DNA from: Pseudomonas viridiflava
GTDB lineage: Bacteria; Pseudomonadota; Gammaproteobacteria; Pseudomonadales; Pseudomonadaceae
DNA: 64,000 bases
Reading direction: 5' to 3'
Assembly: GCF_900582625.1 (NCBI RefSeq)
Contig: NZ_UTIQ01000199.1
Coordinates: 124,001 to 188,000 of the forward strand
The notes below the pieces were generated by a model. The model was not told where the DNA came from. It worked only from the letters and a program-made list of their open reading frames with translations, and did not search any database. Position 1 is the first letter of the stretch. Every line of letters starts with the position of its first letter. This document shows, piece after piece, positions 62,885 through 64,000 of this stretch. The position numbers were made by a program, and so were the translations under genes.

Positions 62885-64000
62885 ATGACCCCGAACACCA
62901 CCGCCCGCATCGCCGAAAAGTTCATCGGGTTGTCGCTCGAACAACGTCGCCAGTTCCTCGCTAAATTGCAGCACGACGGCAAGGATTTTAGCCTGCTGCC
63001 CATCGTCGCCAGCCGACATCAGCAGCCGCACTTGCCGCTGTCGTACGCGCAACAGCGGTTGCTGTTTCTCTGGCAAATGGAACCCCACAGCGCCGCTTAC
63101 AACATGGCCGCCGCCTTGCGTTTGCACGGCGCGCTTGACGAACAACGGCTGCAAGCGGCGTTCGACGGTTTGCTGCAACGCCACGAAACCCTGCGCACGG
63201 TGTTTCATCTCGAGGGCGAGCAGGCCGAGCAAAAAGTGCTGCCGGCGCAGCCCCTCGTCGTGCAGCGCAGCGACCTGAGCCAAGTGCCCGCCGAGCAGCG
63301 CGAAGCGCAGGTTGAAGCGCTGGTGGAAGCCGACGTTGCGCAGCCTTTCGACTTGCTCAATGGCCCGCTGCTGCGCGCCAGCCTGATCACACTCGCCAGC
63401 GACGAACACGTGCTGCTGGTGTGCATGCACCACATCGTCTCCGACGGTTGGTCGATGGATGTGATGGTCCGCGAGTTTGTGCAGCTGTATCAGCACGGCG
63501 CCAGCAGCCTGGCCGAGCTGCCGGTGCAATACGCCGATTACGCGCTGTGGCAGCGGCGCTGGCTGGAGGCGGGCGAGGGCGAGCGGCAGTTGACCTACTG
63601 GCGCGAGCAGTTGGGTGATGAGCATCCGCTGCTGGACGTAGCCCCGGATTTCCCCCGGCCGCCAGTACAAAGCTATGCCGGGGCCACCGTGCGTTTCGAC
63701 TTTGGCCCATCGCTGTCGCAACGCATGCAGGCGCTGGCGCGAAGCCAGGGCAGCACGCTGTTTATGCTGGCCCTGGCCGGCTACGGCTTATTCCTCGCGC
63801 GCCACAGCGGCCAGCACGACATCCGCATCGGCGTGCCGAATGCCAACCGCGGCCGGGAAGAAGTGGAAGGCCTGATCGGCTTTTTTATCAACACGCAGGT
63901 GCTGCGCTGCCGGATCGACTGGCGCCAAAGCTTCACCAGTTTGCTCGCACAGATTCGCGAAACCAGTCTGACCGCCCAGGTCCATGAGCAGTTGCCGTTC
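62885..64000 (+). CDS. Second peptide synthetase, N-terminal condensation domain (cut by window edge)
   Basis: The open frame begins at ATG 62885, 2 bases after the first synthetase stop, with GGAAGAGG upstream, and runs off the window after 372 residues. A short leading region (TTARIAEKFIGLSLEQRRQF) and most of a condensation domain are visible, including HHIVSDGWS (residues 182-190). It should continue with more modules of the peptide chain. Co-transcribed with the lysine module. Confidence 0.9.
   Translation, partial: MTPNTTARIAEKFIGLSLEQRRQFLAKLQHDGKDFSLLPIVASRHQQPHLPLSYAQQRLLFLWQMEPHSAAYNMAAALRLHGALDEQRLQAAFDGLLQRHETLRTVFHLEGEQAEQKVLPAQPLVVQRSDLSQVPAEQREAQVEALVEADVAQPFDLLNGPLLRASLITLASDEHVLLVCMHHIVSDGWSMDVMVREFVQLYQHGASSLAELPVQYADYALWQRRWLEAGEGERQLTYWREQLGDEHPLLDVAPDFPRPPVQSYAGATVRFDFGPSLSQRMQALARSQGSTLFMLALAGYGLFLARHSGQHDIRIGVPNANRGREEVEGLIGFFINTQVLRCRIDWRQSFTSLLAQIRETSLTAQVHEQLPF

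Overview
The window is high-GC DNA from a fluorescent Pseudomonas. Several things point there: P. aeruginosa-like OprF, a 3-mercaptopropionate dioxygenase whose catalytic residues fall at the P. aeruginosa positions, the Pseudomonas-restricted DUF3509 family, typical Pseudomonas REP palindromes (GTGGGAGCGGCTTTAGCCGC type) scattered between genes, and a PvdS-type promoter in front of a pyoverdine-like peptide synthetase. The predicted lysine specificity of the first synthetase module recalls the P. syringae/P. cichorii kind of pyoverdine, but the species is inference. I see no tRNA, rRNA, CRISPR array, intact insertion sequence or prophage.

Layout. 1-13 kb: the start of a PAS/GAF sensor (cut by the left edge), a periplasmic solute-binding protein, nhaA, a trypsin-like protease, a flavin reductase, ppnN, a tandem repeat block, and the tightly overlapping Exo-Lig-Lhr-MPE DNA repair operon. 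12.6-23.8 kb: a DUF421 pair, an SDR, a same-strand run (alcohol dehydrogenase, xthA, PfkB kinase, GH65 phosphorylase-like enzyme, SDR), three small Pseudomonas genes, and a divergent RidA/LysR pair. 24-28.9 kb: a chemoreceptor and the 3-mercaptopropionate dioxygenase / four-domain rhodanese operon with its divergent LysR regulator.

29-43 kb is one long minus-strand operon, glgA-treZ-malQ-treY-(DUF2934)-glgX, that makes and remodels alpha-glucan and converts it to trehalose. It runs on with a 26-nt gap into four overlapping genes: an acyl-CoA dehydrogenase-like protein, a PIG-L deacetylase, a NodS-like methyltransferase and a family 2 glycosyltransferase. This last cassette, whose product is unknown to me, is the best candidate for an undescribed system in the window.

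43-53.6 kb: an MscS channel, a run of small proteins (DUF3509, Pro/Glu-rich, DUF2892, a secreted protein), a HigBA-like toxin-antitoxin pair with its operator, a two-component system, mlaA, tatD, an MltF-like lytic transglycosylase and a DoxX protein. 53.6-58.8 kb: tauABCD for taurine sulfonate use and an oprF gene outside its usual sigX neighbourhood. 58.8-64 kb: a repeat-rich spacer ending in a TAAAT-N16-CGT promoter, then a one-module synthetase (C-A-PCP, predicted Lys) and the start of a second synthetase that runs off the right edge.
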